Shown: positions 44,418-56,628, numbered from the stretch's first letter. The stretch is DNA of 64,000 nucleotides from an uncultured Pseudomonas sp. (GCF_943846705.1 NZ_OX044366.1:2170001-2234000), one strand, 5' to 3'. Notes: generated by a model not told the origin, from the sequence alone. Made by a program: numbers and translations.

Positions 44418-45791
44418 TTAGAGGGCGTAGAGCACGATATAGCTCAGGGCGCCGGCGATATAGCCGGCGAAAGCCAGGCCGCTGATGTACTTCACGTACC
44501 AGATGAAATTGATCTTCTCCATGCCCATGGCTGCTACACCTGCCGCCGAGCCGATGATCAGGCAGCTGCCGCCGGTACCCGCGCAATAGGCGAGCATTTC
44601 CCAGAAGTGACCATTGACCACAAAGTTGCTCAGCCAGCTGGTTTCACTGCCGGCGAGCGCTAAGGTCTCGGGGCTGACCAGCGGGTACATTTTCATCGCG
44701 CCCGCGACCATCGGCACGTTATCCACCACGGCGGACAGCAGGCCGATGGACATGGCGATGGTGTAGACATTGCCCAGGCTGTCTTTCAGGTAGGTGGCGA
44801 CGTCGATCAGGTGGCCGGCCGTCGACAGGCTGGAGACCGCTAGCAGAATGCCGAGGAAGAACAACACGCTGGTGACGTCGATGCGGCGCAATACGCCGAC
44901 CACCGACAGCGGGTCTTTGTCTTCGCTGTTCTTGCTGCGGTGAATGATTTCAGTGGTGACCCAGAGGATGCCCAGGCCGAACAGAATGCCCATATACGGT
45001 GGCAAGTGGGTGACGGTCTTGAACACCGGGACGAAGATCAGCGCACCGAGGCCTAGGACGAACACCAGGTTACGCTCGAATGGCGTGGTCGGGTCGCGGC
45101 GACTTTCGCGGCTTTCTCTGATTTTCGGCGGGGTGATATCGCCCTTGAGCACAAAGCTCATGATGATCAGCGGGACCAGCAGGCAGATCATGCTCGGGAT
45201 GATCAGTTTGACCACGATGCCACTGGCGGTGATCTGATTGCCGATCCACAGCATGGTGGTGGTTACGTCGCCGATCGGTGACCAGGCCCCGCCCGCGTTG
45301 GCGGCTATCACCACGATGCCGGCGTAGAACCAGCGCTCTTTCTGGTCGTCAATCAGCTTGCGCAGCAGCGAGATCATCACAATGGTGGTGGCCAGGTTAT
45401 CCAGCGCCGCCGAGAGGAAGAAGGTGATCAGGCCCACCAGCCAGAGCAGGTGCACACGCTTGTTGGTGCGGATGCGGTCGGTGATGACCTTGAAACCTTC
45501 ATGGGCGTCGATCAGCTCGACGATGGTCATCGCGCCCATGAGGAAGAACAGAATTTCGGAAATTTCACCGAGGTGATGGCGCAGCTCTTCGGTGACGTGA
45601 TGGCCATTGCTGCTGGCGCCGGCAGTGCCTGAGCCAATCAGCGGCAAAATACTGTCAGCGCCCAGCACCAGTAAGGTCCAGCAGATTACGGCGGTGAGGA
45701 TTGCCGAAGCGGCTTTGTCGACTTTAAGTGGGTGTTCGAGGGCGATACACAGGTAGCCAAAAACGAAGGTCAGTGCCATCAACGCATACAT
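44418..45791 (-). CDS. nhaD: NhaD-type Na+/H+ antiporter
   Basis: This 457-residue membrane protein of the ion-transporter superfamily has about twelve helices and the NhaD features EILFFLMGAMTIVELIDAHE, SAALDNLATTIVM and NAGGAWSPIGDVTTTMLW. NhaD proteins exchange Na+ or Li+ for protons at alkaline pH, mainly in marine or salt-tolerant species. It is separated by 211 bp from a second antiporter gene on the same strand. Confidence 0.93.
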   Translation of the reverse strand: MYALMALTFVFGYLCIALEHPLKVDKAASAILTAVICWTLLVLGADSILPLIGSGTAGASSNGHHVTEELRHHLGEISEILFFLMGAMTIVELIDAHEGFKVITDRIRTNKRVHLLWLVGLITFFLSAALDNLATTIVMISLLRKLIDDQKERWFYAGIVVIAANAGGAWSPIGDVTTTMLWIGNQITASGIVVKLIIPSMICLLVPLIIMSFVLKGDITPPKIRESRESRRDPTTPFERNLVFVLGLGALIFVPVFKTVTHLPPYMGILFGLGILWVTTEIIHRSKNSEDKDPLSVVGVLRRIDVTSVLFFLGILLAVSSLSTAGHLIDVATYLKDSLGNVYTIAMSIGLLSAVVDNVPMVAGAMKMYPLVSPETLALAGSETSWLSNFVVNGHFWEMLAYCAGTGGSCLIIGSAAGVAAMGMEKINFIWYVKYISGLAFAGYIAGALSYIVLYAL

Positions 45792-45963
45792 GATCAGAAT
45801 TCCAGTTGCAGGGCTTTTTTATTGAATTAGAGGTGCCAGAGGTTCTTGATGCGCCGACGAAGATGCCTGAATTCCATGGAAATTGGCAGGGTATTTATCG
45901 CGCCGCCCGCCAATTTGTGGCCTGCGCAGCGATTTTTTGAGCGTTCGGATTACGCTGGAATGT

Positions 45964-45991
45964 CCCAGTTGCGCGGGGTTGCGCAACTGGG
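45964..45991 (-). terminator. Perfect 11-bp hairpin after nhaC
   Basis: CCCAGTTGCGC and GCGCAACTGGG pair perfectly around a 6-nt loop, 11 bp beyond the nhaC stop codon in its direction. No U-tract follows, so it is a transcript-end hairpin or a factor-dependent terminator. Confidence 0.5.
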
Positions 45992-46002
45992 AGTGGTCTT
46001 CG

Positions 46003-47469
46003 CTACTCCGCCTGCGGCAGGACGTCGCGCGGGGCCTCGGCTTGTGCAACGGGCTGCGGCGGGAAGATAAACGCCAGACTGATGGCCAGCAGTGGCATCA
46101 ACAAATTGAAGAAGCAGTACGGTAAGTAACTCAGGGTCGCGACACCGAGGGTGGCGGCCATGTAAGCGCCGCAGGTGTTCCACGGTACCAGCACCGAGGT
46201 CAGGGTGCCGCCGTCTTCCAGTGCCCGCGACAAGGTTACCGGGGCCAGGCCGCGCTTGGCGTACTCCTCGCGGTACATGCGGCCGGGCAGCACCAGGGCG
46301 ATGTATTGGTCGGCGGTGATGATATTGGTGCCGATGGCGGTGGCGATGGTGCTGGCGATCAGGCTGCTGGTGCTTTTCGCCAGGTGCAGGGTGCTTTGCA
46401 GCAGGCGCTGCAGCAGGCCGAGTTTTTCCAGTACACCGCCAAAGCACATGGCGCAGATGATCAACCACACGGTGGTGAGCATGCTGCCCATGCCGCCCTT
46501 GGATAGCAGGCCATCCAAAGCAGCGTTGCCACTGTTGGACTGATAACCGGCAAACAGTGCGCTCCATACGGTTTTCAGCGGAGCCAGCGCGCCCGCCGCG
46601 GGGTCGGCCAGACGCTGCATCACATCGCCCTGGAACATCAGCGCAAACACTGCACCGACCAGCGCCGCGAGAAAGACGGCGGGGAAGGCTGCCCATTGGC
46701 GCACCGCCAGAAACAGCAAGAACGCTACCGGCAGTAGCAGGTGCCAGCCCAGGCTGAACTGGCCTTCCAGCGCCAGCAGCACCTCGGCGATACGCGTGGT
46801 GTCGTGGTTGCTGCTGGCCTGCTGGCCCAGCACAAAGAAGATCACCAGGGTAATCAGCAGGGCCGGCGTGGTGGTGCGCAGCATGTAGCGGATATGCGCG
46901 AACAGATCAGCACCGGCGGCGGCTGGAGCCAGGTTGGTGGTGTCCGACAGGGGCGAGAGTTTGTCGCCAAAGTACGCCCCGGAGATGATTGCCCCCGCGG
47001 TAATCGCCGGGTCCAGCCCCAAGCCGGCGGCTACGCCCATCAGGCCGATACCGAGGGTGCCGGCCACGGTCCAGGAGCTGCCAATGGACAGCGCGGTGAG
47101 GGCGCAGATCAGGCAGCTGGTGACATAGAAGTATTCGGCTGAAATCAGCTTGAGGCCGAACCAGATCATGGTCGGCACGGTGCCGGCGAGAATCCAGGTG
47201 CCGATCAGTGCACCGACCGCCAGCAGAATCAGGTTGGCTTTCATCGCCATGTGGATGCCGGCCAGGATGCCTTCTTCGATTTGTGCCCATTGCAGGCCGT
47301 TCTTCAAACCGACCAGGCCGGCCACAAATGCGGCGCTCATCAGGGCGATTTGGTTAGGCCCGCTGGACGAGCTGTCGCCATACAAGTAAACGGAAAGGCT
47401 TAACAAAACCACCAGCACGCCAATCGGTAACAGGGCGTCGAGTAGGGAGGGGGCGCGTGCATCAGTCAT
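46003..47469 (-). CDS. nhaC: NhaC-family Na+/H+ antiporter
   Basis: This 488-residue membrane protein has about twelve helices and NhaC motifs GSSWTVAGTLGIGLMGVA, GAIISGAYFGDKLSPLSDTTNLAPA and TADQYIALVLPGRMYR. It exchanges sodium for protons; some relatives take up malate with Na+ (MleN), but the SDTTN motif alone does not separate them. ATG 47469 (MTDARAPSLL) is preferred to an upstream start because the added 25 residues are not protein-like. It lies downstream of valS behind a strong terminator. Confidence 0.9.
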   Translation of the reverse strand: MTDARAPSLLDALLPIGVLVVLLSLSVYLYGDSSSSGPNQIALMSAAFVAGLVGLKNGLQWAQIEEGILAGIHMAMKANLILLAVGALIGTWILAGTVPTMIWFGLKLISAEYFYVTSCLICALTALSIGSSWTVAGTLGIGLMGVAAGLGLDPAITAGAIISGAYFGDKLSPLSDTTNLAPAAAGADLFAHIRYMLRTTTPALLITLVIFFVLGQQASSNHDTTRIAEVLLALEGQFSLGWHLLLPVAFLLFLAVRQWAAFPAVFLAALVGAVFALMFQGDVMQRLADPAAGALAPLKTVWSALFAGYQSNSGNAALDGLLSKGGMGSMLTTVWLIICAMCFGGVLEKLGLLQRLLQSTLHLAKSTSSLIASTIATAIGTNIITADQYIALVLPGRMYREEYAKRGLAPVTLSRALEDGGTLTSVLVPWNTCGAYMAATLGVATLSYLPYCFFNLLMPLLAISLAFIFPPQPVAQAEAPRDVLPQAE

Positions 47470-47540
47470 GGGTGTACCGGTCAATAAATGGAGCTGTGGC
47501 AGGCGCTTCAGCGGCGAAAATTGCGGCTGAGGCGCCTGCC

Positions 47541-47580
47541 ACAAAAAAACAAAGCCCGCGCCGGTGAGGGCGCGGGCCTT
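47541..47580 (-). terminator. Rho-independent terminator of valS
   Basis: In the valS direction a GC-rich stem (AAGGCCCGCGCC paired with GGCGCGGGCTT) is followed by TTTGTTTTTTT, starting 16 bp after the valS stop. This is a textbook intrinsic terminator. Confidence 0.93.
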
Positions 47581-47595
47581 AGGTGTTGCTGGTGA

Positions 47596-50427
<2,832 letters not shown>

Positions 50428-50544
50428 GCGCGGCGGGACCCTTATGACGGCTGGTCGGAAAAGCCGGCAAGTATAGCGGGGATGGCCTGCGTGACGTAAG
50501 GGTGAGCGTGGAGTGACTGACTGATGGGCGCTAGGCGCCCCGTG

Positions 50545-50946
50545 TCATGGGCGGCGCGGCAGCAGGCGCGGCAGGCGCGCTTCTAGACGACGTTTCAGTT
50601 CGGCTTCAATTTGCGGCACGAAGTCGTCGATCACGTCTTGCAGAATCAGCTGGGCGGCGGCGCGTAGCTCAGTGTCCAGGCGGTTCAACTCGCTGTCGCG
50701 GCTGATGCTCTGGTTGACCGTTTCGCGCAGGGTTTGCGCAACGCTTGGCGCGGGCTGCGCTGGGGCGGCTGGCGTTGCCTCGCTAGGTGGTGGGGTAACG
50801 ATCTCGGAGAGCAGGGGGATGCTATCCGGGTCGATCGAGTCGATCAGCAGCGGTGGCTCAAGGTTTTCATCGCCCAGCAGTTGGCGGATCGACTCCAGGT
50901 CGTTCAGCAGGTGTGCGGGTTTTTTCGGTGTGTTTGGGTTGTCCAT
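50545..50946 (-). CDS. Conserved hypothetical protein between holC and valS
   Basis: This 133-residue protein has an acidic N terminus (LLNDLESIRQLLGDE), a Pro/Ala-rich linker (TPPPSEATPAAPAQPAP) and a C-terminal basic amphipathic region (LKRRLEARLPRLLPRRP). The layout suggests a flexible adaptor. Similar proteins sit at this locus in other Pseudomonas and are often mislabelled as DNA polymerase III subunit. The start lies 9 bp after holC. Confidence 0.8.
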   Translation of the reverse strand: MDNPNTPKKPAHLLNDLESIRQLLGDENLEPPLLIDSIDPDSIPLLSEIVTPPPSEATPAAPAQPAPSVAQTLRETVNQSISRDSELNRLDTELRAAAQLILQDVIDDFVPQIEAELKRRLEARLPRLLPRRP

Positions 50947-50955
50947 GGTGTGGCG

Positions 50956-51375
50956 CTAAAGCTCGACTCGTTTTGGATCATAGCCGCGCTGACGGTAACT
51001 GCGGAAATTCTCCCGGCAGGCGGTCAGTAGGTCGGGTTCTTGGTTGACGATTTCGATCACCCGGCTGAAACGCTCAATCTGCGGTGAAAGGGTGCTGCCG
51101 AGGTTGATCAGCACGCCTTGGCTGCCGCTGGGTTCTTCATCCAGGCCAATCGCCACAGGCGCCTGCGCATCATCCTGATAGAGACTGTGCGGGACAAAGC
51201 TTTCCGCCTTGAAGCGCCACAGCAATTCGTCCAGCTCTGCACATTGCGTGGCATCGCTGCCGCGCAGAAACACCGGCAGGCCGGCGCGCCAGGCCTTCAT
51301 CGCCAGCTGGCACGCCGCGCGCAGGCGGTCACCCGGCACGGCGGTGGAGAGTACATAGAATTCTATTCGGGGCAT
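50956..51375 (-). CDS. holC: DNA polymerase III subunit chi
   Basis: This 139-residue protein has the chi signature: MPRIEFYVL start, ACQLAMKAWRAGLPVFLRG and LDELLWRFKAESFVPHSL. Chi links the clamp loader to single-stranded DNA-binding protein. It lies in the usual place between pepA and valS, but a palindromic repeat separates it from pepA. Confidence 0.96.
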   Translation of the reverse strand: MPRIEFYVLSTAVPGDRLRAACQLAMKAWRAGLPVFLRGSDATQCAELDELLWRFKAESFVPHSLYQDDAQAPVAIGLDEEPSGSQGVLINLGSTLSPQIERFSRVIEIVNQEPDLLTACRENFRSYRQRGYDPKRVEL

Positions 51376-51398
51376 GGCGATACGCTTGGGCGTTGGTT

Positions 51399-51462
51399 GC
51401 AGGAGCGGCTTGCTGAAAGGCGCGCAGCTTACCAGTCAATTGCGGTTAAGACCGCTCCTACA
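51399..51462. repeat. REP-like palindrome between pepA and holC
   Basis: TGCAGGAGCGG at the left pairs with CCGCTCCTACA at the right across 64 bp. The GTAGGAGCGG end is typical of the common Pseudomonas REP family, distinct from the GTAGGATGGG elements at copies A to C. Confidence 0.75.
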
Positions 51463-51537
51463 GTGCGCCTGGTGTGTAGCGCCTATTTCGGATCGCTCGC
51501 GCCAGACGTCGGCGCGCAGCAGATCCGAGGCCGGTTG

Positions 51538-53028
51538 TCAGGCGTTGCTGCGGTCCAGCAGGTACTGCGTGAGCATCGGCACCGGACGGCCGGTCGCGCC
51601 TTTATCCTTGCCGCCGCTGATCCATGCCGTGCCGGCGATATCCAGATGCGCCCAGTGGTAGCTCTTGGTAAAGCGCGAAAGGAAGCAGCCAGCGGTGATG
51701 GTGCCGGCTTTCGGCCCGCCGATATTGGCGATGTCAGCGAACGGGCTGTCGAGCTGTTCCTGGTACTCGTCATACAGCGGCAACTGCCAGGCGCGGTCGT
51801 CGGCAGCCAGGCCGGCAGCGAGGATTTGCTGTACCAGCTCGTCGTTGTTGCCCATCAGCCCGGAGACATTGCTGCCCAGCGCGACGATGCAGGCGCCGGT
51901 GAGGGTGGCGATGTCGATCACCGCCTGCGGCTTGAAGCGCTCGGCATAGGTCAGGGCATCACACAGCACCAGGCGGCCTTCGGCGTCGGTGTTGAGGATT
52001 TCCACGGTCTGTCCGCTCATGCTGGTGACGATGTCGCCAGGGCGTGTGGCGCCACCGCTCGGCATGTTCTCGGCGCAGGCCAGCAGGCAGACCAGGTTGA
52101 TCGGCAGCTGCATTTCGAGCACGGCTTTCAACGTGCCGAACACGCTGGCGGCGCCGCACATGTCGTACTTCATCTCATCCATGCCGCTGGCGGGTTTGAT
52201 GCTGATGCCGCCAGTGTCGAAGGTGATGCCTTTGCCGACCAGGGCGAAGGGCTTCTCGGTCTTTTTCCCGCCCTGGTAGTTGAGGACGATCATCCGTGGT
52301 GGTTGATCGCTGCCCTGAGCGACGGCGAGAAACGCGCCCATGCCGAGTTCCTTGAGCTTCTTCTCATCAAGGATTTCGACTTTAAGGTTCTTGTAGGCCT
52401 TGCCCAGTGCTTTGGCTTCTTCCGCCAGGTAGCTTGGGTGGCAAAGGTTCGGCGGCATGTTGCCGAGGTCTTTGGTGAAGGCCATCCCCGTGGCAATCGC
52501 CTGGGCGTGGCTGCTGGCGCGCTGGGCGTCAGCCAGGCCGGCTTTGTCGCTGAGCAGGGTGATTTTCTTCAGTGCGCCGGCTTCGGCTTTCTGGCTCTTG
52601 AAGCGATCAAAGCAGTAACCGGCATCGGCCAGGCTTTCCACCATCAGGCGGGTTTTGCCATAAGTGTCGCGGTTTTTCACCTGCAGTTCGTCGAGCGCCA
52701 GGGCCGCGTCACCGCCGCCGAGGTTTTTCAGGCTGCTGTAAACGCTGCTGACAACTTTGCGTAACTGGCGGTCAGACAGCTCGCTGTCCTTGCCGGTGCC
52801 GATCAGGAGCACGCGCTCTGCTTTGAGGCCTGGCAGGTTATGCGCCAGCAGGGTCTGGCCGAGCTTGCCAGTCAGGTCGCCACGCTTAAGCAGGGCGCTG
52901 ATGGCCCCTGCGCTGGCGGTGTCGATGGCCGTGGCGGTTGCGCCGAGTGTACGGCTTTCGCCGACAGGGATAACCAGGGTGGCGGTTTTTAGAGTTTCTG
53001 GGCGTGCGCTTTTAACAATAAATTCCAT
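51538..53028 (-). CDS. pepA: Leucyl aminopeptidase PepA
   Basis: This 496-residue M17 metallopeptidase has the metal-site signature NTDAEGRLVL (about residues 348-357) and the upstream VGKGITFDTGGISIKP with catalytic Lys and Asp. It removes N-terminal amino acids and in E. coli also acts as a DNA-binding accessory protein in XerCD recombination and carAB regulation. Start 53028 (MEFIVKSA) matches the family length; an upstream in-frame ATG at 53088 is not needed. It is divergent from lptF, a conserved arrangement. Confidence 0.97.
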   Translation of the reverse strand: MEFIVKSARPETLKTATLVIPVGESRTLGATATAIDTASAGAISALLKRGDLTGKLGQTLLAHNLPGLKAERVLLIGTGKDSELSDRQLRKVVSSVYSSLKNLGGGDAALALDELQVKNRDTYGKTRLMVESLADAGYCFDRFKSQKAEAGALKKITLLSDKAGLADAQRASSHAQAIATGMAFTKDLGNMPPNLCHPSYLAEEAKALGKAYKNLKVEILDEKKLKELGMGAFLAVAQGSDQPPRMIVLNYQGGKKTEKPFALVGKGITFDTGGISIKPASGMDEMKYDMCGAASVFGTLKAVLEMQLPINLVCLLACAENMPSGGATRPGDIVTSMSGQTVEILNTDAEGRLVLCDALTYAERFKPQAVIDIATLTGACIVALGSNVSGLMGNNDELVQQILAAGLAADDRAWQLPLYDEYQEQLDSPFADIANIGGPKAGTITAGCFLSRFTKSYHWAHLDIAGTAWISGGKDKGATGRPVPMLTQYLLDRSNA

Positions 53029-53171
53029 TACGTGGTGTCCCCAAGACAACGAGTCGCTATTGCAGGATAATGCCGGCTTAAATTTCAAGGTGCGCCCGTT
53101 GGGCGCGCCGGCAAGCAGTTTGGCTAGTTTGAGCTTAGCCAGCTGAGCCTGACAACCCTGGAGTGTCTGGT

Positions 53172-54293
53172 TTGATCGTCTTCCGTTATCTGTCTCGTGA
53201 AGTGCTGCTGACCCTGAGTGCGGTGAGTGCCGTGCTGCTGGTCATTATTATGAGCGGCCGCTTTATTCGTTATTTGGCCCAGGCGGCGCAAGGGATGCTT
53301 GATCCTGGGGTGCTGCTGATGATCATGGCGTACCGGATCCCCGGCTTCTTGCAGCTGATCCTGCCGCTGGCGCTGTTCCTCGGCATTCTCCTGGCCTATG
53401 GGCGGATGTATCTGGACAGCGAGATGACGGTGCTTTCGGCCACCGGCATGAGCCAGCAGCGCTTATTTACCTACAGCCTGGCGCCCGCCACCTTGGTTGC
53501 GCTGCTCGCCGGCTGGTTAAGCCTGGGGCTGGCCCCACAAGGCGTTGAGCATGTGGCGCGGATTCTCAACCAGCAGAGCGCCTTGACCGAGCTGGATACC
53601 CTGGTGCCGGGGCGTTTTCAGTCAATGAAAGGTGGCGCGCGGGTGACCTACACCGAAGATCTTTCCGAGGATCGCAGTTCGTTGGCCGGGGTGTTTATCT
53701 CCGAGACGCAGCTGTCGAGCCAAGGTGACAAGGAGCGCGGTATTTCTGTGCTGGTGGCGGAGTCCGGGCGTCAGGAAATTCAGGCAGACGGCAGTCGTTA
53801 CCTGATCCTGGAAAATGGTTACCGCTATGACGGCAATCCGGGTCAGGCCGATTACCGCGCAATTAAGTACGACACATACGGTGTATTACTGCCCAAGCCG
53901 GAAGTGGCAGCGGATGTGATGGAGCGTGAGGCGATCCCGACGCGCGAGCTGATTGGCAGTGACGATCCACGCATGCAGTCTGAATTGCAGTGGCGTTTAT
54001 CGATTCCCATGCTGGTTTTTGTGGTCACCTTGCTGGCGGTGCCGCTGTCTCGGGTCAATCCACGGCAGGGGCGCTTTCTCAAGTTGTTGCCCGCCATTCT
54101 GCTGTACATGGCTTATTTGGCGCTGTTGATCGGTGCGCGTGGCGCACTGGATAAAGCAACAATACCAACCGCCTTGGGCTTGTGGTGGGTGCATGGGCTG
54201 TTCGCGTTGATCGGTCTGCTGTTGCTGAATTGGGAGTCGCTGCGGTTGCGCTGGGCGGCCCCTCGTGTGGCGCAGGAGGTGGCCCGTGGTTAA
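53172..54293 (+). CDS. lptF: LPS export permease LptF
   Basis: This 373-residue inner-membrane subunit of the LptB2FG complex has six helices, three at each end (MIVFRYLSREVLLTLSAVSA start), around a periplasmic jellyroll domain (about 135-265). It extracts lipopolysaccharide for transport to LptC. Start TTG 53172 is preferred over GTG 53163 because GGAG (53160-53163) sits 8 nt before the TTG and would overlap the GTG. It overlaps lptG by 8 bp. Confidence 0.95.
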   Translation: MIVFRYLSREVLLTLSAVSAVLLVIIMSGRFIRYLAQAAQGMLDPGVLLMIMAYRIPGFLQLILPLALFLGILLAYGRMYLDSEMTVLSATGMSQQRLFTYSLAPATLVALLAGWLSLGLAPQGVEHVARILNQQSALTELDTLVPGRFQSMKGGARVTYTEDLSEDRSSLAGVFISETQLSSQGDKERGISVLVAESGRQEIQADGSRYLILENGYRYDGNPGQADYRAIKYDTYGVLLPKPEVAADVMEREAIPTRELIGSDDPRMQSELQWRLSIPMLVFVVTLLAVPLSRVNPRQGRFLKLLPAILLYMAYLALLIGARGALDKATIPTALGLWWVHGLFALIGLLLLNWESLRLRWAAPRVAQEVARG

Positions 54294-55347
54294 GTTGGAT
54301 CGTTATATCGGTACCCAGGTTTTTATCGCCATCATCGCGGTGCTGGGGATTATCGTGGGGCTGGCCCTGCTGTTTGCCTTTATCGATGAACTGGGGGATG
54401 TCGAGGACAGTTACAGCCTGCTCGATGCCCTCGGCTATGTGCTGCTGACAGCCCCGCGGCGCATCTATGAAATGCTACCCATGGCGGCGCTGGTTGGCTG
54501 CCTGATCGGTTTGGGCTCGTTGGCCAGTAGCAGCGAGCTGACCATCATGCGCGCGGCCGGCGTGTCGATTGGGCGGATAGTCTGGGCGGTGATGAAGCCG
54601 ATGCTGGTGCTGATGCTGGTCGGCGTGCTGATTGGCGAGTACCTGGCGCCCTATAGCGAGAACCAGGCTCAGGCGAGTCGTGCCATGGCTCAAGGTGGCG
54701 GTGACGCACAGAGCTCCAAGCACGGTCTGTGGCATCGCCAGGGGCAAGAGTATGTGCACATCAACGCCGTGCAACCCGATGGCGTGCTGCTGGGGGTTAC
54801 CCGCTACCGCTTCGATGAGCAGAAACACATGCAGTCCTCCAGCTTTGCCCGGCGCGCGCAGTATCAGGGTGATCACTGGCAGCTGGAAGACGTGGCGACC
54901 ACGCATTTCCGTGAGCGCAGCAGTGAAGTCATCCGACAGGCTAGCGAGCGCTGGGATGTCGAGTTGACCCCGCAATTGCTCGGCACTGTGGTGCTGGCCC
55001 CGGATGCGTTGTCGATGACCGGACTGTGGGATTACATTCACTACCTGGCCGAGCAGGGGCTGAACAACAGTCAGTACTGGCTGTCGTTCTGGACCAAGGT
55101 GCTGCAGCCATTGGTGACGGCCGCCCTGGTGCTGATGGCGATCTCCTTTATCTTCGGCCCATTGCGCTCGGTGACACTGGGGCAGCGGGTGTTTACTGGG
55201 GTGCTGGTAGGCTTCGTGTTCAAGATCAGCCAGGACCTGCTCGGGCCATCGAGCCTGGTGTTCGGCTTCTCACCGCTGCTGGCGGTGTTGACCCCAGCCG
55301 GTATCTGCGCACTGGTCGGGATGTTCTTGCTGCGTCGCGCCGGTTAA
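54286..55347 (+). CDS. lptG: LPS export permease LptG
   Basis: This 353-residue partner of LptF has the same six-helix plus periplasmic beta domain layout (KLDRYIGTQVFIAIIAVLG start). It uses GTG at 54286 with AGGAGG 6 nt upstream inside lptF, so translation is coupled. LptA, LptB and LptC are encoded elsewhere. A strong bidirectional terminator follows. Confidence 0.96.
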   Translation: MVKLDRYIGTQVFIAIIAVLGIIVGLALLFAFIDELGDVEDSYSLLDALGYVLLTAPRRIYEMLPMAALVGCLIGLGSLASSSELTIMRAAGVSIGRIVWAVMKPMLVLMLVGVLIGEYLAPYSENQAQASRAMAQGGGDAQSSKHGLWHRQGQEYVHINAVQPDGVLLGVTRYRFDEQKHMQSSSFARRAQYQGDHWQLEDVATTHFRERSSEVIRQASERWDVELTPQLLGTVVLAPDALSMTGLWDYIHYLAEQGLNNSQYWLSFWTKVLQPLVTAALVLMAISFIFGPLRSVTLGQRVFTGVLVGFVFKISQDLLGPSSLVFGFSPLLAVLTPAGICALVGMFLLRRAG

Positions 55348-55354
55348 TCAGGCG

Positions 55355-55396
55355 AAAAAAGCCGGCGTGCACCCGATGTGCACGCCGGCTTTTTTA
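55355..55396. terminator. Bidirectional intrinsic terminator after lptG
   Basis: A 12-bp GC-rich stem (GCCGGCGTGCAC and GTGCACGCCGGC, 5-nt loop) is flanked by six A on the left and six T on the right. It works for lptG rightward and can also work leftward for the RDD gene. Confidence 0.95.
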
Positions 55397-55480
55397 TAGC
55401 CTGCCATCCATGGCGGCGACCCTTCGGGCCGTCGCTGCGCGACGTTAAAAATGGCTCCCGAGCATTTGTATGCCTGCGGT

Positions 55481-55975
55481 TTACTTCTTGTGAATATTCT
55501 TCGGCAGTTGAATGACCTGGCTGTCCGAATAGATGTCATGCCAGCTGCGCTTTTGTTTGTCCCAGAGCATCCAGAGAAAGCCCAGGCCGAACAGTAGCCA
55601 GGAGCCAATGGCGACCAGAAAGCGCAGTAATGCCTGCCACAGGCTGACAGCTGAGCCGTCGCGGTTCTGAATACGCAGGCCCCAAACCTGCATGCCCAGG
55701 GTCTGGCCACTGTGGGTCCAGAACTTGGCGAAGAAGCCGAACAGGCTTAGCAGCAACAGGGTCGAGAGTAGGGGGTCGCCATCCAGTGCGCCGGCATCGG
55801 ACATCTGCTTGAGCTGCGCCTCGCCATAGAAGCCCATCAGGATCAGTTTGTAGATAAAGGTCACCACAATCAGCAGTGCGATGCACAACAGGGCGTCATA
55901 AAACATGGCGGCGAGGCGGCGGAGCAGTCCGGCGCTGGGGAATTCACCCTGCGGGCGCAGCAGGTGTTTCGGCAT
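55481..55975 (-). CDS. RDD-family membrane protein
   Basis: This 164-residue protein has three hydrophobic segments (about 24-47, 71-91 and 124-142) and the RDD pattern: Arg in LLRRLAAMFYDALL, and Asp and Asn in MQVWGLRIQNRDGS. The RDD family includes putative transporters and Na+/H+ antiporter-like small proteins; function is unknown. AAAGAG precedes the start. It is convergent with lptG. Confidence 0.88.
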   Translation of the reverse strand: MPKHLLRPQGEFPSAGLLRRLAAMFYDALLCIALLIVVTFIYKLILMGFYGEAQLKQMSDAGALDGDPLLSTLLLLSLFGFFAKFWTHSGQTLGMQVWGLRIQNRDGSAVSLWQALLRFLVAIGSWLLFGLGFLWMLWDKQKRSWHDIYSDSQVIQLPKNIHKK

Positions 55976-56036
55976 GATTGGCTCTTTACTCGGTAGGCTG
56001 GCGGAATGGGCGCTAACAATGCGGCATCAGAGGGCA

Positions 56037-56070
56037 ATAAAAAACCCCTGATGCTGCCATCAGGGGTTCT
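56037..56070 (-). terminator. Intrinsic terminator of the cold-shock gene
   Basis: In the minus direction AACCCCTGATG pairs with CATCAGGGGTT around a 4-nt loop, followed by TTTTTTATT, about 16 bp after the stop codon. Confidence 0.93.
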
Positions 56071-56084
56071 TCAGGGTGGCAGGA

Positions 56085-56297
56085 TTATTCCTGCACTTGA
56101 ACTTCGTCAGCCTGCATGCCTTTCTGGCCCTGCACAGCGATAAAGCTGACCTTCTGGCCTTCTTTAAGGCTCTTGAAACCATTGCTCTGAATCGAACGGA
56201 AGTGCACGAACAGATCCGGGCCGCTTTCAGGGCTGATAAAACCAAAACCTTTCTCGTCGTTAAACCATTTGACGATACCGTTCTGACGATTCGACAT
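56085..56297 (-). CDS. Cold-shock domain RNA-binding protein (Csp family)
   Basis: This 70-residue OB-fold protein has both RNP motifs, KGFGFI (residues 16-21) and LFVHFRSI (28-35). Csp proteins bind single-stranded RNA and melt structures, and several are cold induced. AAGGAAA lies about 9 nt before the start. Long 5' leaders are usual for csp genes, and the open stretch upstream may hold one. Confidence 0.96.
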   Translation of the reverse strand: MSNRQNGIVKWFNDEKGFGFISPESGPDLFVHFRSIQSNGFKSLKEGQKVSFIAVQGQKGMQADEVQVQE

Positions 56298-56628
56298 AGT
56301 GTATTTCCTTGAACCTAGAGTTGATGACAGCCGCTACCCGTGATGAGGGGCTGATACTGGTTGCAAGGCGGTGTGCGAGGTTGAGCTGGCTGTAGCGGAT
56401 CTTATTGATCTACTGCGCCTGGCCACGATTTTCGGCGACCCATGCAAACACAGTGGGGAAACTCTAGCCAACATTCAGGTGCATGCCAAGCCCCGCCAGG
56501 GCATGTAAATACTGGCCTTGAGGGCGCTTTTGTACGGTCGTCAGCAAGGGCTTTGTGCGCGTCGAGGGCCTTTCTAAGGCGACGTCACGCCGCTGTGCTG
56601 GTGTACCAGCACTTTATTGCAGGCAATA
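56298..56628. other. Gene-free stretch upstream of csp
   Basis: No convincing gene was seen. The part nearest the csp start (about 56298-56420) is likely its promoter and 5' leader. The remainder shows no repeats or strong promoter. The tRNA terminator follows at 56629. Confidence 0.5.

Noticed and set aside
51118..52764. 548-codon plus-strand frame opposite pepA
   Set aside because: Antisense shadow of pepA and holC; it crosses the REP-like repeat and has no domain.
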